DNA of 64,000 bases from Labrenzia sp. THAF82 (GTDB lineage Bacteria > Pseudomonadota > Alphaproteobacteria > Rhizobiales > Stappiaceae): positions 2,818,501 through 2,882,500 of the forward strand of contig NZ_CP045354.1 of the NCBI RefSeq assembly GCF_009363435.1, written 5' to 3'. The notes under the pieces were generated by a model. It did no database searches, was not told the origin of the DNA, and saw nothing but the letters and a program-made list of their open reading frames with translations. Shown here one piece after another: positions 26,257 to 34,479 of this stretch (the first letter of the stretch is position 1; each line of letters starts with the position of its first letter). A program made the translations under genes and the position numbers.

Positions 26257-27306
26257 TTATGCGAACGGATCTACGTTGGGCAGGTTGAAATCGAATGGAT
26301 TTTCCAGGCCCTGGTCAATGTCATCCCATTGCTGATAATGCCCATCTTCCTGCAGCTGCAGTAAAACCGCTTCCAGGTGGTCACTGACCGTTCCGACTGC
26401 ATCCCAGGCGTCACCCATGCCAGCCGCAAAACGGGCGATTTCGTCATAAAAGCCCTGTGGAAGCGCACCGATTTCAATCTCGTCAAGGCTGGAAAAGTAG
26501 AACGGGAATGGCGTTTCATACTCGAAAAGATAGGCCCGCTCAGCGCCGTTCAGGTAGATGATTTCACCTTCGAACATGACCGAAAGTGACATCTCGTACC
26601 TGCCGAAATCGGTCAACTGAATGTCAATAGCGAATTCGAAAATCATTTCGAATTCTGCGATCCCGTAGTCGAACGCTTCGCCATAAACCTCCAGCATCTG
26701 TTCCTGACCAAAGGCTGTCAGAACCTGGTTGCCGTGTTCATCGAAGGTTTCTGCCTGAATTGTGGTGCCAACCTCGGAGGCCATTTCCATATAGAGCTGT
26801 CGGAACTGGTTGTCGTAGAAGTTCCCTTCGAACGCCTGCATCAGCCCGCTCTGGTATTCAACGGCAACCTCCTGGCCATTGTAAAAACCTGACTTGATTT
26901 CGGTCGCACGCTCCTCGGCGAGGGCCATGATGTCTAGCGTTCCGTCCGAGGTGCGGAACGTGTGGTTCATCATTTCAAGGCCGAAGCCGAGCTGCTGCTC
27001 TCCGGCACCATTCGCAGACTGGACTTCCGAAGTGATCCCGCCCTGTGGTCCTTCCTGCAGGTCGCCGACCGGAAGGTTGTCTTTCCCGTTGAGGGCATAA
27101 GGGTCGAGGTTCAGGAAGGGCAGGGCGTGGTCCGGCTGTCCTGTCCCGGTGACCTCTGCCTCTGTTGCGTCCGTTTGAAAATCTGCACCGGGCGGACCCC
27201 CAGCATCTTTCTGGCTTGTTGTCGCCTTCAAAGCATCGAGCTGCTTGTCCAGCAGCGTTGTCATGTCAAACAAGGCAGTATTACGTGATCCAATATGAGT
27301 AGTCAT
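26257..27306 (-). CDS. Unrecognised large acidic protein
   Basis: A 349-residue protein from the ATG at 27306, which has AGAGG upstream; the frame runs on to 27396. It is very acidic, rich in Glu, Asp, Phe, Tyr and Gln, with few Lys or Arg. An N-terminal disordered segment (residues 1-100, Gly, Asp and Pro rich) precedes a helical core with aromatic-acidic runs such as EFEMIFEFAIDIQL. There is no signal peptide and no haemolysin-type nonapeptide repeat, so no secretion route is evident. The composition is unlike its neighbours, and I cannot assign a function. Confidence 0.7.
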   Translation of the reverse strand: MTTHIGSRNTALFDMTTLLDKQLDALKATTSQKDAGGPPGADFQTDATEAEVTGTGQPDHALPFLNLDPYALNGKDNLPVGDLQEGPQGGITSEVQSANGAGEQQLGFGLEMMNHTFRTSDGTLDIMALAEERATEIKSGFYNGQEVAVEYQSGLMQAFEGNFYDNQFRQLYMEMASEVGTTIQAETFDEHGNQVLTAFGQEQMLEVYGEAFDYGIAEFEMIFEFAIDIQLTDFGRYEMSLSVMFEGEIIYLNGAERAYLFEYETPFPFYFSSLDEIEIGALPQGFYDEIARFAAGMGDAWDAVGTVSDHLEAVLLQLQEDGHYQQWDDIDQGLENPFDFNLPNVDPFA

Positions 27307-27691
27307 AGTGTTCCTCTCCAGAAGTGCTGCATTGATCAAAAAATGACTAATTTGATTGCGCACTTTTGACGTGGGGAGGTTTTTTCTACTATTCAATATT
27401 AATAGTTATTCATGAACCCGATGTAATATTTTGGTTTTCGTATTAAATATTTGCCGTGTTGTTTGAGTAATTTCCGGAAAGCTTCCACTACGCGGTAGCT
27501 GTCTCTTAAGAAAAGTGAGCATAGGCTCAACTTAAGGCATCATCGCTAATCTCCTAAAAACACGCAAATTGCACAAAAGGTGCTGAATGCACACAGAGAA
27601 GAAGTTTTAAGCTTCACTACGTTTGAAAAATGAGAACTTCTTCGAAAATCTAAAGCTTTTGCTCCCAAAGACTGTTTCAGGTTGGTATCCA
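27307..27691. other. AT-rich intergenic region
   Basis: About 385 bases, clearly AT-richer than the flanking genes, with AATATTAATAGTTATT runs near 27391-27407. It probably holds the promoters of the divergent acidic-protein gene and the signal-peptide protein at 27692. I see no structured RNA or repeat. Confidence 0.5.
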
Positions 27692-28216
27692 ATGAAAAGC
27701 CTCACTGGTGTTTGTTTGCTTGCTTGTTTGTTGGTTTTCCGCCTCGACGCATGGCGAACCAAGATAGACGTTACGGAGAGGTTTTTGGCCGTTCTTCCAG
27801 CTGCAATCGAGCCAGAAGGCTTCGCTATGCGAAATGTCCGAATTGGGATACTCGATGCTCTCATACCTGACCGTTGCGGCGTAACCACGATAGGGATCAC
27901 TGATGAAACGGCTCGGAAAATCGAGGAGGAAGGCCCTAAATTCTTCGAATCCATAACACAAAGCAGGTCAAATCTCACTCAAGGTCGTGGTCCTGTTGTG
28001 TTTTCCAATTGGCGAAAAACACCTGTGACCTCAGCTGGATCGATTGGAGAGAGCATGATCATGGCGGTCTTTTCTTGTGCAGGCCGCTCCGGCATTCCCT
28101 CTAGGAAAATTATTGAAGGCCTGGAAAGTGGAAACGCCTACATTTCCGGCAAAGGTTATAGTCAACACTACGTCTTACCCGGCCAGAAACTCTTTGTGCA
28201 TGCCTTCATAGACTAG
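27692..28216 (+). CDS. Hypothetical protein with signal peptide
   Basis: Start at ATG 27692 gives 174 residues with an N-terminal signal, MKSLTGVCLLACLLVFRLDA. The frame opens at 27623, but that extension would precede the signal. The remainder (for example GITDETARKIEEEGPKFFES and IIEGLESGNAYISGKGY) looks like genuine protein, not antisense noise, but belongs to no family I recognise. Ribosome site is weak. It lies in a low-GC patch with the gene at 28511. Confidence 0.55.
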   Translation: MKSLTGVCLLACLLVFRLDAWRTKIDVTERFLAVLPAAIEPEGFAMRNVRIGILDALIPDRCGVTTIGITDETARKIEEEGPKFFESITQSRSNLTQGRGPVVFSNWRKTPVTSAGSIGESMIMAVFSCAGRSGIPSRKIIEGLESGNAYISGKGYSQHYVLPGQKLFVHAFID

Positions 28217-28510
28217 TTTTTATTATCAATGCAGTGATCGTCTCTATTCGTCCTGCTTGGCGGCAGAATGCTTAGGGTTCCACACCATACAATACCCATG
28301 CCGATCAACTGAAGGCTGAACTCGAGCTTCTGAATAGGGGGGTTGATGACGATAGACGGGTGTTTCTAGCTCAGCGATGCGTAGTATTCGAAGCTGGGAC
28401 GGCTCCTACAGGTCAACGCGCGGCAAGTTCTGCGTCGGCCATCAGTGAGTGATAAGGGACGTCATTCGTGTCTTGAAGTCAGGAGGCGGCTGCCTGTGTC
28501 GTGACAAAGT
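28217..28510. other. Gene-free stretch
   Basis: About 290 bases between convergent genes. No open frame of note, repeat or terminator with a convincing T run. Confidence 0.5.
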
Positions 28511-28963
28511 CTAATCTTGGCCACGAGTCTGAGATCTAGAGTCATTTATGAAATCCTTCAGTAATTTCTTTCTGAGCTTTGCGCGTTCTTGACCACAACG
28601 TATAAGATTTTCTTCTGTAGAGTAAACTCTGCAGCTAGCGTCGAGCCTGTCAATGCTGCCGAGATAGAAGTCGATCATCCGAAAAAGTAATCCTTTACTC
28701 AAGGATCCGGCTCGCTCTTCTGCAAATGCGACGATTTCTGAATAGTATTCTTCGCAAAAATCAGCGTTTTTGTTAACTCTCCAAAGGCGAGCGCACTGTT
28801 CGAACTCTGAGTTACCTGAGTAATTTTCCGGCATGAAGTAAGCTATTACTGCGAGGTTTTGCTCGCCGTTAAGAGGCATTATTTCTGCTCTTACCGTGGT
28901 CGAGTTTACTGCTAAGGTGACTGTTAGTGCGCTGAGTAATGAGATAAATAGTCTATAGATCAC
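28511..28963 (-). CDS. Hypothetical secreted protein
   Basis: A 150-residue protein with a clear signal peptide, residues 1-26 (ending VRAE), and a helical, charged mature part with four cysteines: FEQCARLW, NADFCEEYY, DASCRVYS and LIRCGQERAK. This could fold as a disulfide-bonded helical bundle. No family recognised. It resembles lysozyme-inhibitor-sized periplasmic proteins, but that is only a size comparison. Codon use is AT-richer than in the neighbouring housekeeping genes. Confidence 0.68.
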   Translation of the reverse strand: MIYRLFISLLSALTVTLAVNSTTVRAEIMPLNGEQNLAVIAYFMPENYSGNSEFEQCARLWRVNKNADFCEEYYSEIVAFAEERAGSLSKGLLFRMIDFYLGSIDRLDASCRVYSTEENLIRCGQERAKLRKKLLKDFINDSRSQTRGQD

Positions 28964-29262
28964 TCCAAGTCGCCTCGCTTTTTAGGATTGTGTGAAATGT
29001 GAGCAAGATCATTTCGACGAGTATTGCTCATTGCCGGATCGGAATTCCTGTCTGTCATCGACGAACTCCTATTCAGGAACTTGAACCGGATTTCAGTTTA
29101 TTTGCAGAGAAATTTTATGGGGCTGATCCTTAGAAAAAGATCAGTAGGTAAGGTGTACCTCTTGGTCTTGTTAAAGAAGCAGCAGATAGAATTGGTTTGG
29201 TGAGATCAACAAAAAAAAGCCGACGCATCGCGCCGGCTTTCAGGTATGCGGGTTTTTAGGAC
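28964..29262. other. Gene-free stretch with the terminator of the downstream transporter gene
   Basis: About 300 bases. AT-rich promoter-like sequence of the 28511 gene, then the hairpin at 29211-29241 that ends the peptide-binding-protein gene. Nothing else seen. Confidence 0.5.
29211..29241 (-). terminator. Rho-independent terminator of the peptide-binding protein gene
   Basis: Read on the minus strand, AAAGCCGGCG and the matching CGTCGGCTTT form a stem with a long T run. It lies 22 bases after the stop of the gene at 29263. Confidence 0.88.
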
Positions 29263-30855
29263 CTAGTTTACGTTGATCCAACGGAGCATGAGGAAGTTGT
29301 CGGCACGCTGGGTCAGGTCGATATTGGATTTCGATCCCCAGAGCAGCGGCTGTACATGAAGCGGGACATAGACGACATCATCGCGGATCATCGTGGCCAC
29401 TTCATCCAGCATTGCCTGACGTTTGTCTGCATCGATTTCTTTCTGAATCTGAGGGAGAAGTTCATCGACGCGTTCGTTGGAGTAACCACCGAAGTTCCAG
29501 CTGCCGAGTTTTTTCTCGTCATTTTTTGTGGTGACGAGGAAACGGACCGGATGTTCCGCGTCGAAGGTTCCCGGTGACCAACCCAGAAGGTACATGTCGA
29601 AATTGCCGGCCCTAAGCTCCGGCCAGTAGTTTCGAACGGGCATGGCCTTGAGGTCGGCTTTCATACCGGCCTGTGTCAGCATTGCCGCCATTGCCTTGCA
29701 GAGTGCTTCGTCATTGATGTACCGGTCATTCGGGCACATCAGGCCAAAGGAGAACCCGTCCGGGTAACCCGCTTCGTTCAGCAGGGCCTTGGCGCCGTCC
29801 GGATCATATCCGATGCGTTCGCTTGCTGCTTCGCTGAAGCCCTTCATCTGGGGGCTGACCAACTGGCTGGCAACCTCGGCATTGCCGCGCATGATCTTGT
29901 CGACAAGCGCTTCCGCGCTGATTGCCTTTTGAACTGCTTCGCGGACCTTCACATCCTGAAAGGGGTTCTTGTCGGAGGTCTCGTTCGAGTACTTCAGAGC
30001 ATCATGGCCGTGGGCAAAACCAAGCATGATCACCCTGGCTTCAATGCCCTGGTGAAGCGTCAGGCCATCCTGGCCTTCGATGCGTCCGACGTCCTGCACA
30101 GGCACCGGATTGATCAGATCGACCTGCCCGCTCAGAAGACCGGCGACCGCGGTCGCTGGGTTGGCAATCGGAATAAAGGTTGCCTTTGTGAGGTTGTGTT
30201 TCTTTTCGTCCCACCAGCCCTCGTTGGGCTCAAGCACGGTTTGAACACCGGGCTCGCGAGAGGCCAGCTTGAATGGGCCGGTGCCGTTTGCGTTCAATGT
30301 AGCGTAGGTTTCGCTGTCCTTGGCTGGCCGTTCAGCGCCATTGGCCTCTGCCCAACCCTTGTCCAGGATCATGAAATTCGCAATGGAATCGGGGAATATC
30401 GGGTTTGGTGCATGCGTCAGAAAGTCGATGGTGTGGTCGTCAACAATCTTGACTTCTTTGACCGGTGCGAACCACGAACTGGTGTCGGCCTCTTCGGAAG
30501 AAGCGCGCTCATAGGAAAAGAGAACGTCTTCCGCAGTGAAATCTGCACCGTCATGGAACTTGACGTCCTTGCGCAGGTTGAAGCGCCAACCGTCGCCGCC
30601 AAGCGGTTCCCAGCTTTCAGCGAGGGAACCCTCGATTGCCATGTCCTTGTCGCGACGGACCAGACCCTCATAAACATTGTTCAAGAAGCCGAGCACAGGC
30701 GCGGAGTTAACCGCGTGAGGATCCATGGTCTGCGGGTCGGTCGGCGAAGACCACTTGAGCTCTGCAGCGCTTGCAAGAGAAACGGAAGAAAGCAGGGCAG
30801 CGGCGAGCGTTAAACCGGCTGCGAAACGGCCAGTTTGGCGTAATGACTTTGTCAT
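29263..30855 (-). CDS. ABC transporter substrate-binding protein, family 5 (peptide/nickel type)
   Basis: A 530-residue periplasmic binding protein. The signal peptide ends at SLASAAEL (about residue 30). The family signature is visible: TDPQTMDPHAVN, the ligand cleft segment FHDGADFTAEDVLFSYERA, and GTGPFKL. Family 5 proteins feed di- and oligopeptide or nickel ABC importers. No permease or ATPase gene lies next to it, so it is an orphan and must work with components encoded elsewhere. A hairpin in its upstream region (30922-30951) may affect expression. Confidence 0.92.
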   Translation of the reverse strand: MTKSLRQTGRFAAGLTLAAALLSSVSLASAAELKWSSPTDPQTMDPHAVNSAPVLGFLNNVYEGLVRRDKDMAIEGSLAESWEPLGGDGWRFNLRKDVKFHDGADFTAEDVLFSYERASSEEADTSSWFAPVKEVKIVDDHTIDFLTHAPNPIFPDSIANFMILDKGWAEANGAERPAKDSETYATLNANGTGPFKLASREPGVQTVLEPNEGWWDEKKHNLTKATFIPIANPATAVAGLLSGQVDLINPVPVQDVGRIEGQDGLTLHQGIEARVIMLGFAHGHDALKYSNETSDKNPFQDVKVREAVQKAISAEALVDKIMRGNAEVASQLVSPQMKGFSEAASERIGYDPDGAKALLNEAGYPDGFSFGLMCPNDRYINDEALCKAMAAMLTQAGMKADLKAMPVRNYWPELRAGNFDMYLLGWSPGTFDAEHPVRFLVTTKNDEKKLGSWNFGGYSNERVDELLPQIQKEIDADKRQAMLDEVATMIRDDVVYVPLHVQPLLWGSKSNIDLTQRADNFLMLRWINVN

Positions 30856-30921
30856 GACATCCCCATCAACTGTTGTTTGGTCTGATTATCGAAACAACCT
30901 AAGTCATTTCAGGACAAAAGA

Positions 30922-30951
30922 AACACCGGACCCGCATGCGTGTCCGGTGTT
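30922..30951. terminator. Ten-base hairpin in the leader of the binding-protein gene
   Basis: AACACCGGAC pairs perfectly with GTCCGGTGTT. On the minus strand it is followed by TTCTTTTG, a modest T run, and then 67 bases to the start codon, so it could attenuate that gene. Confidence 0.45.
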
Positions 30952-31163
30952 CATTTAAACTTTTCGTGATAGGAAAATCCAGGTTTCCTCAGCCACTGCC
31001 GCCGACGTACTTTTGTTCTGCGTTTTGCAGAACAGGCTAACTTTCGTTGGCGCTTCGACCGAGCCAAACAAAGGGGACCCTAACGACGATCCTCTTCTAT
31101 TCGGCAGTTGCGGCGACTACCGAGGAACTCTTCGTTTTTTCAGACAAATTGACCAACCCAAAT

Positions 31164-31196
31164 AAACGCCCAACCATGGAAGGTCGGGCGTTTTTG
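31164..31196. terminator. Bidirectional terminator downstream of ptrB
   Basis: AAACGCCC with GGGCGTTT plus an inner ACC/GGT pair. On the plus strand five T follow; on the minus strand TTTATTT follows. On the minus strand it would end ptrB, whose stop lies about 33 bases upstream. Confidence 0.75.
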
Positions 31197-31228
31197 ATAT
31201 TCAGAAAACTTGCGGTCTTAAATCAGGT

Positions 31229-33337
31229 CTAGGCCTTTCCGGCCACCATCAGCGCAAAGGCCTGAACCAGTGCAACTTCCTTGAGCCGGTCAAAGCGACC
31301 TGACGCCCCGCCGTGACCCGCCTCCATGTTGGTTTTGAGCATCAGGAGGCTGTCGTCGGTTTTAACGGCACGCAGTTTGGCGACCCATTTTGCGGGCTCC
31401 CAATAGGTGACACGCGGGTCGGTGAGGCCGGCAACCGCCAGGATTGCAGGATAGTCCTTTGCCGAAACATTGTCGTAGGGAGAATAGGAGGCGATGTATT
31501 CGTAGGCCGATTTGTCCGTAATCGGATTGCCCCATTCCGGCCATTCCGGCGGTGTCAGAGGCAGCGTGTCGTCAAGCATCGTTGCCAGAACGTCGACAAA
31601 TGGGACCTCGGCAATAATGCCGCCGAATTTCTCAGGAGCCAGGTTGGCAACGGCGCCCATCAGCATCCCGCCAGCAGATCCGCCGTGGGCAATGATACGG
31701 TCATAGCCAGAGAACTTCTCCGAAACGAGATGATCCGCTGCCGCGATGAAGTCCGTGAAGGTGTTCTTTTTCTTCTCCCGGCGGCCTTCCTTGTACCAGC
31801 GGAACCCCTTTTCCTTGCCGCCACGCATGTGGGCAATGGCATAAACGAAGCCGCGGTCAACCAGCGAAAGACAATTCGTGTTGAAACTTGCCGGTATGCT
31901 GATGCCGTAGGAGCCGTAGCCGTAAAGAAGCAGCGGGGCAGAACCGTCAAGTTTTGTGTCCTTGCGATACAAAATCGAGACGGGAACCGTTTCTCCATCT
32001 TCTGCCGGTGCCATCAGACGTCTAGTCACGTAGTCAGAGGCGGTGTGGCCGGATGGCACTTCCTGTTCCTTGCGCAGGACCCTTTCACGGGTTTCGACAT
32101 TGTAGTCGAAGGTCTGCGAAGGCGTGGTCATGGAAGAATAGGTGAAGCGAATGGTCGTCGTATCGAACTCGTAGCCGCCACCAGCGCCCAATGAATACGC
32201 TTCTTCGTCGAATGCGATCGAGTGTTCAATATTGTCGGTCAAACGGCGGATGACAATGCGAGGAAGGCCATCTTCTCGTTCCAGCCGTGTCATGAAGGTC
32301 TTGTAGACACAGTGAGAGAGCACGAGACAGCCGGGCTTGTGGGGCACAAGGTCTGTCCAGAACTCGCGGCCCGGCGTCGCCTTGGGAGCTGTTACGATCT
32401 TGAAGTCTTCCGCATCTCCAAGGTTCGTCAGGATGTAGAGCGTGTTGCCATGGTCATCGACGGAATATTCGACACCTGTATCGCGCGGGGCAATCAGGAC
32501 TGGAGGTGTTTCCGGCCTGTTCGCCGGGATCATCCAGACTTCTGACGTTTCATGGTCATGGATGTCGATAAGGATCGTGTCGCCGGACTGGGTCTTGCCC
32601 ACTCCCATGAAGAAACCGCTGTCCTTTTCTTCGTAGACCAGAACATCGTTGGCCGGATCGGTGCCGATCTCGTGGCGGAAAAGCTTGGAGGGCCGATGAT
32701 TGTCATCCAGCCGGATGTAGAAGACAAATTTGCTGTCTGCGCAAAAGACGCCGCCGCCGCCGGTGTCCTCGATGCGATAGTCAAGATCCTTGCCGCTCTC
32801 GATGTCACGGAGCTGCATTGAATAGTATTCCGAACCCTTGTCATCGTAGGCCCAGGCCAGGAGCTTGTGATCGGGTGACTGGCTGGCTGTGCCAATCTTG
32901 AAATAGGCCTTTCCCTCAGCTTCCTTGTCGCCGTGCAGCAAAACGGTTTCCTTGCCGCCGTCACGAGGTGTGCGGAAAAAGATGGGTTGCTGTCCACCGG
33001 TCTCATATTTCAGAGCATAGGCATATGGCCCGTCGGGCGATGGGACGGAGCTGTCGTCTTCCTTGATCCGGCCTCGCATTTCACCAAAGAGCGTTTCCTG
33101 CAGCTCTTTGGTAGCGGCCATCTGACTTTCCTGAAAGGCGTTTTCAGCTTCCAGATAGGCGCGAATGTCCGCATCAAGGACGGACGGATCGCGCATGACT
33201 TCTTGCCAGTTATCGGCTCGAAGCCAGCCATAGTCGTCCTGGCGGGAGATCCCGTGTGTCACGAGGGTTTCGGGGCGCGCTTCGGCGCGCGGGGGAAAAG
33301 CATCCTGTTTCATGGTTCCGAGGTAGGTTTTTTCCAT
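31229..33337 (-). CDS. ptrB: Oligopeptidase B-like S9A serine peptidase
   Basis: A 702-residue cytosolic peptidase. The N-terminal beta-propeller (about residues 80-420) is followed by an alpha/beta-hydrolase domain with nucleophile Ser near 552 in AHGGSAGGMLMG, Asp near 638 in AGLTDPRV and His near 674 in EAGHGGASGRF. The family cleaves after basic residues in short peptides. The start may be ATG 33337 or ATG 33313 (MKQDAFPPRAEARP); neither ribosome site is strong. It ends at a terminator hairpin at 31164. It lies downstream of cydB on the same strand with a 126-base gap. Confidence 0.92.
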   Translation of the reverse strand: MEKTYLGTMKQDAFPPRAEARPETLVTHGISRQDDYGWLRADNWQEVMRDPSVLDADIRAYLEAENAFQESQMAATKELQETLFGEMRGRIKEDDSSVPSPDGPYAYALKYETGGQQPIFFRTPRDGGKETVLLHGDKEAEGKAYFKIGTASQSPDHKLLAWAYDDKGSEYYSMQLRDIESGKDLDYRIEDTGGGGVFCADSKFVFYIRLDDNHRPSKLFRHEIGTDPANDVLVYEEKDSGFFMGVGKTQSGDTILIDIHDHETSEVWMIPANRPETPPVLIAPRDTGVEYSVDDHGNTLYILTNLGDAEDFKIVTAPKATPGREFWTDLVPHKPGCLVLSHCVYKTFMTRLEREDGLPRIVIRRLTDNIEHSIAFDEEAYSLGAGGGYEFDTTTIRFTYSSMTTPSQTFDYNVETRERVLRKEQEVPSGHTASDYVTRRLMAPAEDGETVPVSILYRKDTKLDGSAPLLLYGYGSYGISIPASFNTNCLSLVDRGFVYAIAHMRGGKEKGFRWYKEGRREKKKNTFTDFIAAADHLVSEKFSGYDRIIAHGGSAGGMLMGAVANLAPEKFGGIIAEVPFVDVLATMLDDTLPLTPPEWPEWGNPITDKSAYEYIASYSPYDNVSAKDYPAILAVAGLTDPRVTYWEPAKWVAKLRAVKTDDSLLMLKTNMEAGHGGASGRFDRLKEVALVQAFALMVAGKA

Positions 33338-33463
33338 GATGAAGGCAAGGTCGACGCCTTTGAAAAAGTCATTGTTTCCCGCATGGTCTTGGCCCTGCAG
33401 GCGCTGAGCACTGTCAAAACTGCAAAGACCTTAGCCAAAGCCACCGACACCGGAAACGCCAGA

Positions 33464-34474
33464 TCAATCGTAAGTCAGCTCCGTCGCTTTGCCGCGGAAC
33501 ACCGTGTAGGCCAAGATCGTGTAGCCGATGATCACGGGCAGCACGAAGATTGCCCCCAGCAAAATGATAAAGAGGCTCTCCGGAGCGCTGGCGCTCTCGT
33601 AAAGGGTGAGTTTTTCCGGGACCACGTAAGGATAAAACGAGTATGCGAGCCCTGAAAAGGCGAGCGTGAACAGCGTCGCCGTTACGGAGAAGGGAACCCA
33701 GCTCCATCTATCCTTGCTGTCGGGCAGGTGTTTCAGTGCAGTCCACAATACGAACAGGAGGAGCGCGGACATGAGTGGCAACGGAGCCAGCAGGATGATG
33801 GAGGGAAAGGAGAACCACTTCTCAAAAATCCTGCTGCTGACAAGGGGACTTGCCAAAGAAACGGCACCCAGTCCGAGGATCACACCCCAGAGGTTTCGGC
33901 GAGCCCAATTGACAGCTCTTGTCTGCAGGTCGCCTTCGGTTTTGATGATCAGCCAGCTTGCTCCGATCAGTCCGTAACCTGCGGTCAGGCAGACCGCGGT
34001 CAGCAATCCGAAGGCAACGGTCGTTGCGCTCTGTTCCAGGCCCATAATGTAGATGCCGAGCATATAGCCCTGCGAAAGGGAAGCGGACAGGGAGCCCAGG
34101 AAAAAGGCCAGGTTCCAGCGCGCTTTTTGAGTGCCGGTGGTCTTGGCCCTGAATTCGAACGCAACGCCCCTCAAAATTAAGCCAATCAGCATGATCGCGA
34201 CCGGCAGATAGAGCGCGGTCAATATCGTTCCGTGTGCGGCGGGAAAGGCAACAAGCAGCAATCCGACGGCCAGAACAAGCCAGGTTTCATTGGCATCCCA
34301 GAAGGGCCCGATAGCGGCGACCATTCGGTCCTTCTCCGCATCAGTTGCCAAGGGAAACAAGATGCCGACGCCAAGATCAAAGCCGTCAAGAATGACATAG
34401 ACCAGGATTGACAGACCCATCAGTGCGGCAAAGGCGAGTGGAAGCCAGGTTGCGGGATCTCCGAAAAGGGTCAT
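33464..34474 (-). CDS. cydB: Cytochrome bd-type quinol oxidase subunit II
   Basis: A 336-residue inner-membrane protein with eight or nine hydrophobic segments. The opening FAALMGLSILVYVILDGFDLGVGILFP and the following GPFWDANETWLVLAVG are diagnostic of CydB/CioB. It partners CydA, which starts upstream in the same operon; the gap is five bases. No cydX-like small gene is visible between cydB and ptrB, and no cydDC genes are in the window. Confidence 0.95.
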   Translation of the reverse strand: MTLFGDPATWLPLAFAALMGLSILVYVILDGFDLGVGILFPLATDAEKDRMVAAIGPFWDANETWLVLAVGLLLVAFPAAHGTILTALYLPVAIMLIGLILRGVAFEFRAKTTGTQKARWNLAFFLGSLSASLSQGYMLGIYIMGLEQSATTVAFGLLTAVCLTAGYGLIGASWLIIKTEGDLQTRAVNWARRNLWGVILGLGAVSLASPLVSSRIFEKWFSFPSIILLAPLPLMSALLLFVLWTALKHLPDSKDRWSWVPFSVTATLFTLAFSGLAYSFYPYVVPEKLTLYESASAPESLFIILLGAIFVLPVIIGYTILAYTVFRGKATELTYD

Positions 34475-34479
34475 TTTGA

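Larger units (their letters stand above)
30856..31228. other. Structured intergenic region between ptrB and the binding-protein gene
   Basis: About 370 bases with three hairpins: ACACCGGAC/GTCCGGTGT (30923-30950), GTTCTGC-GTTTT-GCAGAAC (31015-31033) and AAACGCCC/GGGCGTTT with a T run on the plus strand (31164-31196). The last ends nothing annotated on the plus strand, so the region may encode a small RNA. Confidence 0.45.

Noticed and set aside
29929..30813. 294-residue plus-strand ORF inside the peptide-binding protein gene
   Set aside because: It is the antisense shadow of a clearly coding gene with no family-like features of its own.
31313..32194. 293-residue plus-strand ORF antisense to ptrB
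   Set aside because: It mirrors codon structure of the peptidase gene and has no ribosome site or conserved motif.
33338..33463. A cydX/ybgT-like small gene after cydB
   Set aside because: I translated the gap on the minus strand and saw no short hydrophobic frame with a ribosome site.
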